Shown: piece after piece, positions 7,052 to 13,354 of the stretch
Position numbering within the stretch: the first letter of the stretch is position 1
How the letters are laid out: every line of letters starts with the position of its first letter
Assembly: GCA_041946755.1 (NCBI GenBank)
Contig: JBHGBB010000054.1
Location: forward strand, 1-18,968
Direction: 5' to 3'
Length of the DNA stretch: 18,968 bases
Origin: JBHGBB01 sp041946755
GTDB lineage: Bacteria; UBP4; UBA4092; JAOAEQ01
Position numbers and translations under genes: made by a program
Notes under the pieces: model-generated
What the model was told of the DNA's origin: nothing
Databases searched by the model: none
Seen by the model: only the letters and a program-made list of their open reading frames with translations

Positions 7052-8470
7052 ATGTCATTTCCATTAGTTGCCATTATCGGAAGACCGAATGTCGGGAAAT
7101 CGGCATTGTTCAATCGAATTGTAGGGCAATCGATAGCCATTGTCGACGATATGCCGGGGGTTACCCGGGACCGGCTTTATGCTGCTACTGATTGGGCGGG
7201 TCATGAATTTACTTTAGTCGATACCGGGGGGTTGATTCCCAGCGCTACTGCTGGAATTGAAGCTGAAGTTAGGAAACAAGCGGAAGTAGCGATTGCTGAA
7301 GCGGATGCGATTATCTTTTTAGTCGACGCCCAAATCGGGTTGGATGATGAAGATCGGGTAGCCGCAGATTTGTTGCGGAGACAGAAGAAAAAAGTTATTA
7401 TTGCAGCGAATAAAATCGATAATCCGGATGAAGAATCATTAACCGCACCGTTTTATAAATTAGGATTAGGGCATCCGATAGCGATTTCTGCTATTCATGG
7501 GATTAGAATCAATGAATTATTAGATGCGGTTGTCGCTCATCTTCCTAAAGAGGAAGAAAAGAGAGTCAAAGATGAACATCAGATAAAATTAGCGATTATC
7601 GGGAGACCGAATGTCGGAAAATCTTCGATCATTAATGCTATCCTCGGGCAGAAACGAACTATCGTCAGTTCGATCCCTGGAACCACCAGAGATGCGATTG
7701 ATACCTCATTTAACTATAATCAAGATAATTATTTACTCATCGATACTGCGGGGATTAGGAAACGGAATAAGGTCGAATGGGGAGTAGAAAGTTTCGGCGT
7801 TATTCGAGCGATGCGAGCGATCCGGCGGGCGGATATCGCGGCATTAGTAATCGATGCAACCACCGGGGTGACTGAACAGGATATGAAAATTGCCGGTGAG
7901 ATTGAAGCAGAAGGGACGAGTTGTGTTCTGGTGGTCAACAAATGGGATTTGGTTGAAAAAGATATTGATGAAGGTAAACTAACCTTTAAAAAGAAAGAAC
8001 ATGAGGGTAAAAAGGAAGAAGAGGCGGAAATCGTTCCGCTAAATCGCGGATTGAAGGTATCGCAAGCGATGAAACATTTTGACCAGCATCTGCGAAGTAA
8101 CCTATTTTTCTTAAGCTATGCGCCGGTAATATTCGTTTCTGCATTAACCGGGCAAAGGGTGCTGAAAGTTCTGGATTTGGTTAAGTCGGTTAATATCGAA
8201 CGGAATAAACGAGTTACGACCGGTCAATTAAACGAGTTCTTAGCCCAGATTATTGCTAGGAAGCATCCGCCGGAACCGCATGGAAGAGCGGTTAAACTCT
8301 ATTATATGACGCAGGTTAAAACCCGACCGCCGTTATTCGTGCTGTTTATCAATCGGCCGAAAGATTTACCGACTAGTTATCAGAAGTATATCTTAAATTC
8401 GTTGCGTGAAGCGTTTGGTTTCGTGGGCGCCCCGGTAACCATAAAACTCCGGGAACGCAAAAGAGATTAG
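7052..8470 (+). CDS. der: Ribosome biogenesis GTPase Der (EngA)
   Basis: Essential tandem GTPase that acts in 50S subunit maturation, 472 residues. The first G domain has GRPNVGKS (10-17), VDTGG (56-60) and NKID (120-123). The second has GRPNVGKS (184-191), DTAG (231-234), NKWD (296-299) and SALTG (363-367). The C-terminal KH-like domain (about 380-472) ends TIKLRERKRD. Between the second NKWD and the SALTG motif, residues about 303-340 are Lys/Glu-rich and longer than in most Der proteins I know, where this stretch is a short helix. The ATG at 7052 is preceded by AGGTAAG. The gene follows the envelope-glycan genes closely; the transposase element begins eight bases past its stop. Confidence 0.97.
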   Translation: MSFPLVAIIGRPNVGKSALFNRIVGQSIAIVDDMPGVTRDRLYAATDWAGHEFTLVDTGGLIPSATAGIEAEVRKQAEVAIAEADAIIFLVDAQIGLDDEDRVAADLLRRQKKKVIIAANKIDNPDEESLTAPFYKLGLGHPIAISAIHGIRINELLDAVVAHLPKEEEKRVKDEHQIKLAIIGRPNVGKSSIINAILGQKRTIVSSIPGTTRDAIDTSFNYNQDNYLLIDTAGIRKRNKVEWGVESFGVIRAMRAIRRADIAALVIDATTGVTEQDMKIAGEIEAEGTSCVLVVNKWDLVEKDIDEGKLTFKKKEHEGKKEEEAEIVPLNRGLKVSQAMKHFDQHLRSNLFFLSYAPVIFVSALTGQRVLKVLDLVKSVNIERNKRVTTGQLNEFLAQIIARKHPPEPHGRAVKLYYMTQVKTRPPLFVLFINRPKDLPTSYQKYILNSLREAFGFVGAPVTIKLRERKRD

Positions 8471-8478
8471 AAGAATTG

Positions 8479-9118
8479 GTTCCCCAAAGGGGAACAATAT
8501 CAATAGCCGTAGGCGAAGCCTACGGAAAAGATAGTATGATAATTTGCCAACCCTGAAAGGGTTGAATAGAGTGTGGTTAGGATTATTGTTAATGTCCACA
8601 TATACACAAGTTCTATATCATATCATTTTCTCTACAAAAAATAGAATCCGTTGCTTATCAGAAGACAATCGACCAGAATTATTTCGGTATATTTCAGGAA
8701 TAATAAAAAATAAAGGTTGCCATTTATATCAGATTAATGGCATTGAAGACCACCTCCATATTTTGACCGACTTACATCCGAGCATTAATTTATCTGATTT
8801 TATTAAAGATATTAAAGTCGCTTCATCTATTTGGATAAAACAAAATAAACCTTTCTTACGATTTTCAGGTTGGCAGGATGGGTATGCTGCCTTTACCTAT
8901 TCGATTAAAGATAAAGATAATATTATTACTTATATTAAAAAGCAACCAGAACACCATCGGCAGAAAACATTTATCGAGGAGTTAAGAGAAGTATTAATTG
9001 AATCCGATATACAATTTGACGAAAAATATATTATTTGACCCCTTCAGGGTCATTTTGTTTATATACTGATACCATAGGCTTCGCCTATGGCTATTGAGAT
9101 TATTCCCTTTCAGGGAAT
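8479..9118. mobile_element. IS200/RAYT-like element bracketed by mirrored triple-hairpin modules
   Basis: The element comprises the Y1 transposase gene and, on each side, the same ordered set of three hairpins. Left module: A at 8479-8495 (GTTCCCC/GGGGAAC), B at 8507-8525 (CCGTAGGC-GAA-GCCTACGG) and C at 8548-8564 (CAACCCT-GAA-AGGGTTG). Right module in reverse complement: C at 9036-9052, B at 9072-9090 (CCATAGGC-TTC-GCCTATGG) and A at 9102-9118. The linker between A and B also matches (CAATAGCC next to B on both sides). So the flanks are about 90-bp inverted copies of one A-B-C module. This is the layout of REP-associated tyrosine transposases, which recognise such palindromes as single strands. 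It lies cleanly between der and plsY and disrupts neither. Confidence 0.85.
8592..9038 (+). CDS. tnpA: Y1-family transposase (IS200/REP-associated type)
   Basis: Single-strand DNA transposase of the HUH superfamily, 148 residues from the ATG at 8592. That start (MSTYTQVLYHIIFSTKNR) is the usual family N-terminus; a longer reading frame from 8544 would run back through hairpin C and is not used. Catalytic parts are visible: HLH metal-binding motif (H54-L-H56 in GIEDHLHIL) and the nucleophile candidate Tyr114 in TYIKKQPEHH. The family block FSGWQDGYAAFTYS spans 91-104. Length and motifs fit both IS200 TnpA and short RAYTs; the flanking palindromes favour the latter. The TGA stop is the first triplet of the right-hand hairpin C, so the gene end is part of the recognition site. 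It appears intact. Confidence 0.9.
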   Translation: MSTYTQVLYHIIFSTKNRIRCLSEDNRPELFRYISGIIKNKGCHLYQINGIEDHLHILTDLHPSINLSDFIKDIKVASSIWIKQNKPFLRFSGWQDGYAAFTYSIKDKDNIITYIKKQPEHHRQKTFIEELREVLIESDIQFDEKYII

Positions 9119-9130
9119 ATTTGTTGATAT

Positions 9131-9136
9131 TATAAT
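9131..9136 (+). promoter_or_regulatory. Possible -10 element for plsY
   Basis: A perfect TATAAT lies 20 bp before the plsY start, just past the right-hand hairpin of the transposase element. The region where a -35 box should lie (about 9108-9114) falls inside that hairpin and matches the consensus poorly. If real, the insertion has supplied or rebuilt the plsY promoter. Confidence 0.3.
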
Positions 9137-9155
9137 CGGTAACATTAATTTTTAA

Positions 9156-9764
9156 ATGTTAATTGCTAATTTTACATTGATTATTGTAATTTCGTATCTT
9201 TTAGGTTCCATTCCTACCGGCTATTGGCTGGGGCGGATGAAGGGAGTCGATATCCGGGAGTTCGGTAGCGGTAATATCGGGATGACTAATGTTCTTCGGG
9301 TATTAGGTAAACCTTATGCAATTCTGACCTTTATCGTTGATGTTGGAAAAGGGACAGTAGCGGTAACGTTGCTTCCCTGGTTATTCCATACTCCTGACCC
9401 TTGGATGAAAGTTCTTGCCGGGTTAGCGGCAGTCTGCGGGCATAATTGGACCGTTTTCTTGAAGTTTAAAGGGGGAAAAGGGGTTAATACCAGTGCCGGA
9501 GTTTTCTTAGGATTAGCACCGATACCAACCTTGATAGTTCTACTAATATTCGGAATAATCCTGGCTCTATTCCGATATGTATCGTTAGGGTCAATGATTG
9601 CGGCAGTATGCTTTCCAATATTGATGCTTATATTCCATCAGAATATCCTCTATATTATCCTATCTATATTATTAGCGCTCTTTATTCTCATCCGCCATAT
9701 CAGTAATATCAAACGACTGATTGCCGGCACTGAAAACAAATTCTCACTTAAAAAGAAAACCTAA
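9156..9764 (+). CDS. plsY: Glycerol-3-phosphate acyltransferase PlsY
   Basis: Inner-membrane enzyme that acylates glycerol-3-phosphate from acyl-phosphate, the first step of phospholipid synthesis with PlsX. 202 residues, the usual length. The family motifs are all present: GSIPTGYWLGR near the N-terminus, GSGNIGMTNVLR (about 37-48), DVGKG, GHNWTVFLKFKGGKGVNTSAG (in pieces from about 95 to 115), and RHISNIKRL at the end. Five hydrophobic segments fit. The ATG at 9156 gives the normal N-terminus, but its first codons lie in a decayed copy of the TGCTAAT heptad repeat found elsewhere in non-coding DNA. An internal TTG start is the alternative. No Shine-Dalgarno is evident. Confidence 0.95.
   Translation: MLIANFTLIIVISYLLGSIPTGYWLGRMKGVDIREFGSGNIGMTNVLRVLGKPYAILTFIVDVGKGTVAVTLLPWLFHTPDPWMKVLAGLAAVCGHNWTVFLKFKGGKGVNTSAGVFLGLAPIPTLIVLLIFGIILALFRYVSLGSMIAAVCFPILMLIFHQNILYIILSILLALFILIRHISNIKRLIAGTENKFSLKKKT
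9157..9184. repeat. Decayed TGCTAAT heptad repeat spanning the plsY start
   Basis: Read in sevens from the T of the start codon: TGTTAAT, TGCTAAT, TTTACAT, TGATTAT. The second unit is identical to the unit of the repeats at 13317, 17739 and 18779. The array therefore supplies the first residues of PlsY. Confidence 0.5.
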
Positions 9765-9824
9765 CCTTCACCACAGAGTCGCAGAGACACTGAGTTTCCC
9801 AAAGATTATTATATAAGACTGTTG

Positions 9825-9887
9825 TAGTGTCTATAAAGCAAATTCACCGGCGGTGAATTTGCTTTTATGTTGATATATCTAGAGTTA
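9825..9887. repeat. 63-bp variable-core palindromic repeat, copy 1
   Basis: It begins TAGTGTCTA and ends GATATATCTAGAGTTA. The middle is a 13-bp stem whose outer arms AAGCAA/TTGCTT are shared by all copies and whose inner 17 bp (ATTCACC-GGC-GGTGAAT) are unique to this copy. The hairpin (9835-9865) is followed by TTTT on the plus strand and can serve as terminator for plsY and, read the other way, for the convergent genes. Confidence 0.85.
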
Positions 9888-9908
9888 TAATTTTGGGTTT
9901 TATGCATT

Positions 9909-9940
9909 AAAGCAGTTTCGTCTGAGACGAAACTGCTTTT
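9909..9940. terminator. Bidirectional terminator-like hairpin between plsY and convergent gene
   Basis: A perfect 14-bp stem AAAGCAGTTTCGTC / GACGAAACTGCTTT with a TGA loop and A/T tails on both sides. It lies between genes that converge (plsY on plus, the gene at 9975 on minus). It shares the AAAGCA...TGCTTTT arms of the 63-bp repeat and also has a 7+3+7 core, but lacks that repeat's conserved flanks. Confidence 0.75.
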
Positions 9941-9941
9941 C

Positions 9942-9962
9942 CTAGCTACCAGCTACTAGCTA
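9942..9962. repeat. Heptanucleotide tandem repeat, CTAGCTA type
   Basis: Three phased 7-bp units CTAGCTA, CCAGCTA, CTAGCTA directly after the bidirectional hairpin and just before the end of the gene at 9975. Confidence 0.65.
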
Positions 9963-9974
9963 TGTTTTACTATT

Positions 9975-10868
9975 CTATGGGCCGCGCCGCCAAATATCAT
10001 CTCCATGACATTGTAATTGGATCTGGAGAACTTTTGTAGGATCGATAAAAGAATAATTTTCACTATGAGTTTCTGTACCAGAATAGATTACATCAATATG
10101 TACATTTTTCAATGGTAGATTTGACAACATGGCTTTACCCTTCGAATCAGTAGTTGCTATATCGCAATAAGACCAATCTTTACCTCCTGCAGTCACCTGA
10201 GCACCTAAAAAACTTTTATCATTGGCGGTAGTAACCATTACAGTTATTCGATTTCCAGGTTCCATTTGAATCCATTCTAATTTTTGCAACGCTGAATTTA
10301 GCCATGTTCGTGAAGCGACAAAAGGCTCGGTTACTATTCGTACATAGTTGTCAGCATATATTGCTAACCGGTAAACTTGGTCGGAAACTAAATCTTGAAT
10401 CAGATAATTTCCATTAGTATCAGAGATAACGGTAGTAATTCTAGCGAAACTGCTAGCGCTCCAGGCTCCTACTGCGGTTTCTAAATATATTTTCGCATTT
10501 TTAATTGGTTCTTTCACTTTATTGGTAATCCGTCCTTTAATTCCGATGGTATGTTTCAGTGTTAGAAGAGCATATGGTTCTTTACTATTTTCGATAATAG
10601 AAATGGCTTTATACTCAGGATATTGTGAATGCCATGCCTCGATAACAAACGCTGGTTGTTTCTCATTATTCCATTCAAACATTCCATCTTTATTGGTTTT
10701 TATAGTTAATTCATGGTTTAGATTGATTCGAACGATTGCTCCTTCTACCGAATCGCTTTTAGGTGATAAAACTTTCCCTTGAATCGAATAAGTTTTAGTT
10801 GCTCCATAAGCAGTGAATGATAATAATAAGAAAAATAGAAATATGCTTAGGATTGGTTTATTTTGCAT
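9975..10868 (-). CDS. Exported carboxypeptidase-regulatory-like (beta-sandwich) protein
   Basis: 297 residues, signal peptide MQNKPILSIFLFFLLLSFTAYGA with likely cleavage near residue 23. Two clear carboxypeptidase regulatory-like domains follow: one from about 25 (SIQGKVLSPKSDSVEGAIVRIN, then the TNKDGMFEW turn) and one from about 108 (GIKGRITNKVKEPIKNAKIY, then DTNGNYLIQDL). A third, weaker one lies at about 205-280 (TDSKGKAMLSNLPL). Such domains are structural in exported proteins; no catalytic motif is visible. It ends GDDIWRRGP, matching the tail of the pseudopilin-like proteins at the right of the window. It has an AAAGGAG site nine bases before ATG. It is a paralogue of the gene at 11012, sharing GKVLS-x-K, VEGA-x-x-RIN and GMFE. 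A variable-core hairpin repeat sits 20 bp upstream. Specific function unknown. Confidence 0.82.
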   Translation of the reverse strand: MQNKPILSIFLFFLLLSFTAYGATKTYSIQGKVLSPKSDSVEGAIVRINLNHELTIKTNKDGMFEWNNEKQPAFVIEAWHSQYPEYKAISIIENSKEPYALLTLKHTIGIKGRITNKVKEPIKNAKIYLETAVGAWSASSFARITTVISDTNGNYLIQDLVSDQVYRLAIYADNYVRIVTEPFVASRTWLNSALQKLEWIQMEPGNRITVMVTTANDKSFLGAQVTAGGKDWSYCDIATTDSKGKAMLSNLPLKNVHIDVIYSGTETHSENYSFIDPTKVLQIQLQCHGDDIWRRGP

Positions 10869-10888
10869 GATTTGGTACTCCTTTCTGA

Positions 10889-10951
10889 TAGTGTCTAAAA
10901 AGCAAACTATCCAGTGGAGAGTTTGCTTTTATGTTGATATATCTAGAGTTA
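10889..10951. repeat. 63-bp variable-core palindromic repeat, copy 2
   Basis: Same ends and same length as the copies at 9825 and 13121. The inner 17 bp are ACTATCCAGTGGAGAGT, an imperfect palindrome with one mismatched pair. On the minus strand the hairpin is followed by TTTTTAGA and lies 20 bp before the start codon at 10868, between two minus-strand genes, so it could end the upstream transcript or attenuate the downstream one. Confidence 0.85.
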
Positions 10952-10972
10952 TGATTATGGCTTTTTCCCTGT

Positions 10973-11000
10973 CTACTGTCTACTATCTACTAACTACTGG
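10973..11000. repeat. Heptanucleotide tandem repeat, CTACTGT type
   Basis: Four phased 7-bp units: CTACTGT, CTACTAT, CTACTAA, CTACTGG, directly downstream of the stop of the gene at 11012. Confidence 0.8.
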
Positions 11001-11011
11001 TTTTAACTATC

Positions 11012-12220
11012 CTACGTTTGACGACGCCAGAGACCATGACCTACCAAGCTAGTAGTACCGTTCGTCGGGTCGTATTTAATACCTGGATCGGATTTAATCG
11101 TACTCGCTGGCGGGACATATTCTGGATTGGTCTTGTTGATTGTTCCTACCCGGATGCGGATAGTATCGGTTTTATGTGAAATATAGTAACTTCGGCTATG
11201 CCAAACATTCTGATAGTTAACATTAATATTAATCTCACCGCGTTTTTCAGGGGTGAATTCGATTCTACCGGCGGTATCGGTAACCATCGTTTTTCCGGCA
11301 ATAATAACCTTGGTTCCGGGAACAGGTTTGCCATCGAGATCAATAACCGCAACCGTAACCTGGGTTTTCGAACTATCTCCGGAAATAATCTCTGCTATAA
11401 AATTCGGATTGGCAGTCGACCGGGGAACAGATGATATTGATGATGCATTAGGTATCCGCTTAGTTCTCGGCATCTGGGCTGGATAGTCCCCAGTTTGCTG
11501 GGCTCTAGACCGCCAATAACTATCATCAGGAACACGAGGTGAAGGAGTCGATCTAGTATCAGGACCTGCAACTCTGGCAGTTGATGTCGGTCGTATATCT
11601 GAAACTGAAGAATACCTGATATTCGAATCTAGTTTAATCCAGGCTAATTCCGGGAGCCTGTTTCTGCCAGCGCTAAGCGTATCAGTTTTCCAGGTCTGAT
11701 AATTATCAGCAGAAACTTCGACTTGGTATTGGTTATCCGGGACTAAATCTTTAATGACGAATTTTCCTTCAGCATCAGCGGTTATGGTGGCGATAAGACT
11801 GAATCCGGTTGGGCTGAAATATCCGGAACTATATATTTGCAGTTTAGCGGCTGGTATCGGTTTGTTGTTTTTATCGGATATCCGGCCTTGGAAATCGAAT
11901 GGTTTTTTGAGGACTAATAATGCGAATTCTTCTTGATTATGTTCCGGGAACCATATTGCGCGATAGGTAGGATATAGCGAACTGCGGGCTTCCAGACTAA
12001 ACACCAGTTTATCGGTTTGGAATTCAAACATCCCGGATTTTTGGGTTAATGCTATTATCTCATCGGTATGATTGATCCGGATACTTGCTCCTTCTACCGG
12101 TTCACCTTTGGCTGATAACACTTTCCCTTGAAACAGGGTCGGTGAAGATATCCCATAGACTATCAACAAGATTAGCATTGATATTGAAAATAATAATATA
12201 AAGTAGCGCTGCTTTTGCAT
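11012..12220 (-). CDS. Exported carboxypeptidase-regulatory-like protein with variable linker
   Basis: 402 residues starting MQKQRYFILLFSISMLILLIVYG, a signal peptide or N-terminal anchor. The first beta-sandwich (about 28-110, FQGKVLSAKGEPVEGASIRIN and QKSGMFEF) and the second (about 112-200, FQGRISDKNNKPIPAAKLQIY and DAEGKFVIKDLVPDNQYQVEV) are paralogous to the gene at 9975. A Ser/Thr/Pro/Arg-rich linker (about 205-270) separates them from a third domain (VTVAVIDLDGKPVPGTKVIIAG...DTAGRIEF). The C-terminus reads YDPTNGTTSLVGHGLWRRQT, a diverged form of the tail on the pseudopilin-like proteins. An AAGGAG site lies nine bases before the ATG. No catalytic residues seen; a structural or surface role is likely. 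Confidence 0.82.
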   Translation of the reverse strand: MQKQRYFILLFSISMLILLIVYGISSPTLFQGKVLSAKGEPVEGASIRINHTDEIIALTQKSGMFEFQTDKLVFSLEARSSLYPTYRAIWFPEHNQEEFALLVLKKPFDFQGRISDKNNKPIPAAKLQIYSSGYFSPTGFSLIATITADAEGKFVIKDLVPDNQYQVEVSADNYQTWKTDTLSAGRNRLPELAWIKLDSNIRYSSVSDIRPTSTARVAGPDTRSTPSPRVPDDSYWRSRAQQTGDYPAQMPRTKRIPNASSISSVPRSTANPNFIAEIISGDSSKTQVTVAVIDLDGKPVPGTKVIIAGKTMVTDTAGRIEFTPEKRGEININVNYQNVWHSRSYYISHKTDTIRIRVGTINKTNPEYVPPASTIKSDPGIKYDPTNGTTSLVGHGLWRRQT

Positions 12221-12285
12221 GAGTTATTTCTCCTTTTTAAAAATTAAGTTATTTATCCACAGATTGCACTGATTAACACTGATTA

Positions 12286-12346
12286 TAAAATGCTAATTGC
12301 TAAATGTTTATCCTGAGCGAAGCCGAAGGGCTAAATTTGCAATGAG
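12286..12346. repeat. TGCTAAT heptad repeat interrupted by a GAGCGAAGCCGAAGG insertion
   Basis: The sequence AAAATGCTAATTGCTAAAT breaks at 12305 and resumes at 12330 as GCTAAATTTGCAATGAGCC. The 24-bp insert (12306-12329, containing CCTGAGCGAAGCCGAAGG) is bounded by the 7-bp direct repeat GCTAAAT (12299-12305 and 12330-12336). The equivalent position after the other ankyrin gene (13308-13350) lacks the insert. Confidence 0.65.
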
Positions 12347-12352
12347 CCTATC

Positions 12353-13099
12353 CTATTCTTTCGCGCCGGAATGTTTAAGCAGTTTAATGATTTCAGGATA
12401 GTTTTTCTCTTGTGCTATTTGGAGTGCGGTGTTACCGAATCTATCTTTAGCATTCGGATTCATGCCTAAGGTTAGAAATAGCAATACCGCTTTAACATCC
12501 CCTTTATAAACTGCTTTTAGGAACGAAACTTCAGTATATTCATAGTTCAACGTCCATAATTGTTGTAATATTTCCAATCGGTCAGGGAGTTTAGGTAGCG
12601 ATTGGAATTTATAATCTTGATATCTATAACTTAGAGCAGAATACAATCTTCCAGATGATATGATATGATTACCAAAATGCGTTTCAAGCCATTCAACTGA
12701 TTTCCCATCCGATGTTTCAGTGTTTATATCCGCTCCTTTTTGGATTAATAATCGATTAGTCACTTCATATTTATGAACGATTAATTCTTCTATAACCTTA
12801 TTTACTGCAATTTTGATCTTTTCGTTGACTTGCAGTTCATGAATTCTACCCCAAGTAACATACATTAGCGCTGTCCATCCATATTTATCTTTGGTATTTG
12901 GGCTCATTCCAGCATCGAGAAATAACGAGACTGCAGTAATATCTCCTGCCTTCGCCCGATAAAGAAATTCCGATTCGGTATATTCAATATTCATCTTCTT
13001 AAGTTCAGTTTTTGCTTCTAGCGGAGTTAGACCTGATGCGGAGTAGGGTAGCATCAACGTGAAAGATATAAAAACGAAGATGAAGAGTCTCATTTTCAT
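12353..13099 (-). CDS. Exported ankyrin-repeat protein (divergent, two half-sites)
   Basis: 248 residues with signal peptide MKMRLFIFVFISFTLMLPYSASG. Two copies of the same cap-plus-ankyrin unit are visible. One starts near residue 35 (NIEYTESEFLYRAKAGDITAVSLFLDAGMSPNTKDKYGWTALM in pieces), the other near 190 (NYEYTEVSFLKAVYKGDVKAVLLFLTLGMNPNAKDRFGNTALQ in pieces). They are separated by about 110 residues that hold one recognisable ankyrin end (LLIQKGADINTETSDGKS). It ends in HSGAKE, like the neighbouring ankyrin gene's QAGAKE. Ankyrin repeats bind proteins; with a signal peptide this one would act outside the cytoplasm. No strong Shine-Dalgarno; variable-core repeat copy 3 lies 21 bp upstream. 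Confidence 0.8.
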   Translation of the reverse strand: MKMRLFIFVFISFTLMLPYSASGLTPLEAKTELKKMNIEYTESEFLYRAKAGDITAVSLFLDAGMSPNTKDKYGWTALMYVTWGRIHELQVNEKIKIAVNKVIEELIVHKYEVTNRLLIQKGADINTETSDGKSVEWLETHFGNHIISSGRLYSALSYRYQDYKFQSLPKLPDRLEILQQLWTLNYEYTEVSFLKAVYKGDVKAVLLFLTLGMNPNAKDRFGNTALQIAQEKNYPEIIKLLKHSGAKE

Positions 13100-13120
13100 A
13101 GCGTTAAATTCTTTTTCTGA

Positions 13121-13183
13121 TAGTGTCTAAAAAGCAAGTTTGCTAATAGCAAACTTGCTTTTATATTGATAATTCTAGAGTTA
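13121..13183. repeat. 63-bp variable-core palindromic repeat, copy 3
   Basis: Ends TAGTGTCTA and TCTAGAGTTA as in copies 1 and 2, same length of 63 bp. The inner 17 bp are GTTTGCT-AAT-AGCAAAC, a perfect palindrome unlike the other two. On the minus strand a T5 tract follows the 13-bp stem, 21 bp before the start of the ankyrin gene at 13099. Confidence 0.85.
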
Positions 13184-13204
13184 CTGTTACCTTTTTTTGC
13201 TTAA

Positions 13205-13350
13205 CTACAGATTGCACAGATTTGCACTGATAATATAAACATTAATGAGTTATGGACATTTAGCAATCTTAGCAGTTTCTCTATGCGTCTCTGCGGTTAG
13301 ATTGTCAAATTTAAAATGCTAATTGCTAATTGCTAAATTTGTAATGAGCC
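13205..13350. repeat. Mosaic intergenic repeat block (CACAGATT, CTCTGCGG, TGCTAAT units)
   Basis: Between the two ankyrin genes: CACAGATTG and CACAGATTTG/CACTGAT units of about 9-10 bp near 13209-13232, then TCTCTATGCGTCTCTGCGG (13278-13296), then heptads TGCTAAT, TGCTAAT, TGCTAAA, TTTGTAA from 13318. No ORF or RNA gene is visible. The last part continues into the 3' end of the gene at 13355 with close similarity to the equivalent place after 12353. Confidence 0.65.
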
Positions 13351-13354
13351 TTTC

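Noticed and set aside
8479..8495. Hairpin after der as its terminator
   Set aside because: It has a 7-bp stem but no T-run, and it is repeated in inverted form on the other side of the transposase, so it belongs to the element.
8544..8591. Longer N-terminus for the transposase starting in hairpin C
   Set aside because: The extra 16 residues would be encoded by the recognition hairpin and do not resemble the family, whose proteins begin at the MSTYTQVLYH equivalent.
9975..10060. Full DPTNG tail on the protein at 9975
   Set aside because: FIDPTKV near its end looks like DPTNG but is better explained as the last strand of the beta-sandwich domain. Only the final GDDIWRRGP is counted as shared.
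12253..12261. Perfect DnaA box TTATCCACA downstream of the gene at 11012's start
   Set aside because: It is isolated, lies in a CCACAGATT-type repeat word, and has no further boxes or AT-rich unwinding region nearby. The other perfect match at 14600-14608 is inside a coding sequence.
9825..13183. CRISPR array or integron attC sites
   Set aside because: The three 63-bp repeats are kilobases apart, contain no spacers, and have no cas genes near them. The ends do not match the RYYYAAC/GTTRRRY boxes of attC sites and no integrase is present.
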